Shown here piece by piece: positions 63,148-64,000 of a stretch of 64,000 bases of DNA. Within the stretch, counting starts at the first letter, position 1. The number at the start of each line of letters is the position of its first letter. The stretch is from positions 1 through 64,000 of the forward strand of contig JARYLJ010000004.1 in the NCBI GenBank assembly GCA_029907705.1. Direction: 5' to 3'. A program made the translations under genes and the position numbers. This DNA comes from Methanomicrobiales archaeon. GTDB taxonomy: Archaea > Halobacteriota > Methanomicrobia > Methanomicrobiales > JACTUA01. Below the pieces are notes generated by a model, which worked only from the letters and a program-made list of their open reading frames with translations, searched no databases and was not told where the DNA came from.

Positions 63148-64000
63148 TCTCGATCTCCGAACCCTCCACCGTCAGATGTATACCCGGATTGAGGGGCACT
63201 GCCTTCTGCGGAGGTATCTCGATCCGTCTTCCATCGGGGAGTGTGGCCAGCCATGAACTCTGCGTGAGGTTTCTGATGCCCCACAACGAGGGATCGTCGG
63301 GATGCCTGGTCACCCTTCCCAGAATCGCCCCCTCGTCCTCTTCCGGAATCTTTCTTGTGAAGTGCCTCCGGAGGAGGGAGCTGCCCTCCGAGAGCACGAG
63401 ATAATGGTCCCCGGCGTGCCCCCTGATCAGAATCCTCGGGTGGACCGGGAGGGGTGTATGGCAATGCCAGCAGTTCTTCGCCGGCACCGCAGGCTCCTGG
63501 AAGTTCTCCGCCCGGCATTTGAGGCACAGTACGATCGCGTCCTCGAGCTGGAGGAATGCCCGCTGCCACTCCCCCTCGGTTACACGCTGGGACGGGTTCT
63601 TCAGCCCGACCGTGAAGGCCCTAATGAAGATCTCCTGAAGCAAACGGGGGCAGGATTCCCACCTCTTCACGACCGTCGTATAGGCAGGATCCGGCGGGGG
63701 CCTGTTTCTCCCATCCTTTGGATCGAAGATGAAGACCGGATCCTCCCCGTATATCCTCTTTTTTGCCGGAATATCCCATACGCGGAGGTTGTACTCCATC
63801 TCACCGTGGAAGGGGTGGTGCCAGCACCAGAGGTTGAAGAGGAGGACGGCGAGGGAGTGGAGATCGGTCTCCGTCGAGGGATCGCACCTTCCCACAATCA
63901 GCTCCGGGGCCATGAACTCCATGGTCCCCCACACCTGGCTGCACGACTGCCGGTTCACGCCCACGTTGTCGTTGTCGCATATCAACACGTCCCCGGTTGC
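63137..64000 (-). CDS. Ser/Thr protein kinase C-lobe plus zinc ribbon and FHA-like domain, truncated at window end
   Basis: LICDNDNVGV..GTMEFMAPELIVGR..TDLHSLAVLLF; CLKC..CWHC ribbon; GRVTRHPDDPSLWGIRNLTQSSWLATLPDGRRIEI FHA-like tail. Confidence 0.78.
   Translation of the reverse strand, partial: ATGDVLICDNDNVGVNRQSCSQVWGTMEFMAPELIVGRCDPSTETDLHSLAVLLFNLWCWHHPFHGEMEYNLRVWDIPAKKRIYGEDPVFIFDPKDGRNRPPPDPAYTTVVKRWESCPRLLQEIFIRAFTVGLKNPSQRVTEGEWQRAFLQLEDAIVLCLKCRAENFQEPAVPAKNCWHCHTPLPVHPRILIRGHAGDHYLVLSEGSSLLRRHFTRKIPEEDEGAILGRVTRHPDDPSLWGIRNLTQSSWLATLPDGRRIEIPPQKAVPLNPGIHLTVEGSEIEIAG

Noticed and set aside
1-64000. CRISPR arrays, insertion sequences, prophage or rRNA
   Set aside because: No regularly spaced repeats, transposase/integrase ORFs or rRNA-like sequence recognised on reading.

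Overview
This is a methanogenic archaeal window, and the gene content suggests Methanomicrobiales. Methanogenesis loci: ftr; an fwdGF-hdrCBA-mvhD-fwdDBAC supercluster; mcrBDCGA; and mtrEDCBAF plus an unusual mtrA-mtrG fusion and mtrH. A minus-strand cluster looks like coenzyme B biosynthesis: aksA/D/E/F plus a TPP enzyme, a BioB-like radical SAM protein, methanogenesis marker 11 and a conserved hypothetical. Other genes: hisF, ahcY, pheST, trpS, endA, thiC, nfo, ogg, nifB, feoAB-dtxR, two further radical SAM genes, and a kinase/beta-helix/TPR region. The main items to check are: (1) a perfect ~539-bp duplication that places a second MtrA corrinoid domain in frame in front of MtrG while keeping MtrG's own apparent SD/start; (2) the aks cluster, whose unassigned genes are candidates for missing coenzyme B steps; (3) atwA (MCR component A2) and the adjacent mrp gene, broken by several in-frame stops and frameshifts just downstream of mcr. 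No tRNA, rRNA, CRISPR array or insertion sequence was recognised by eye.
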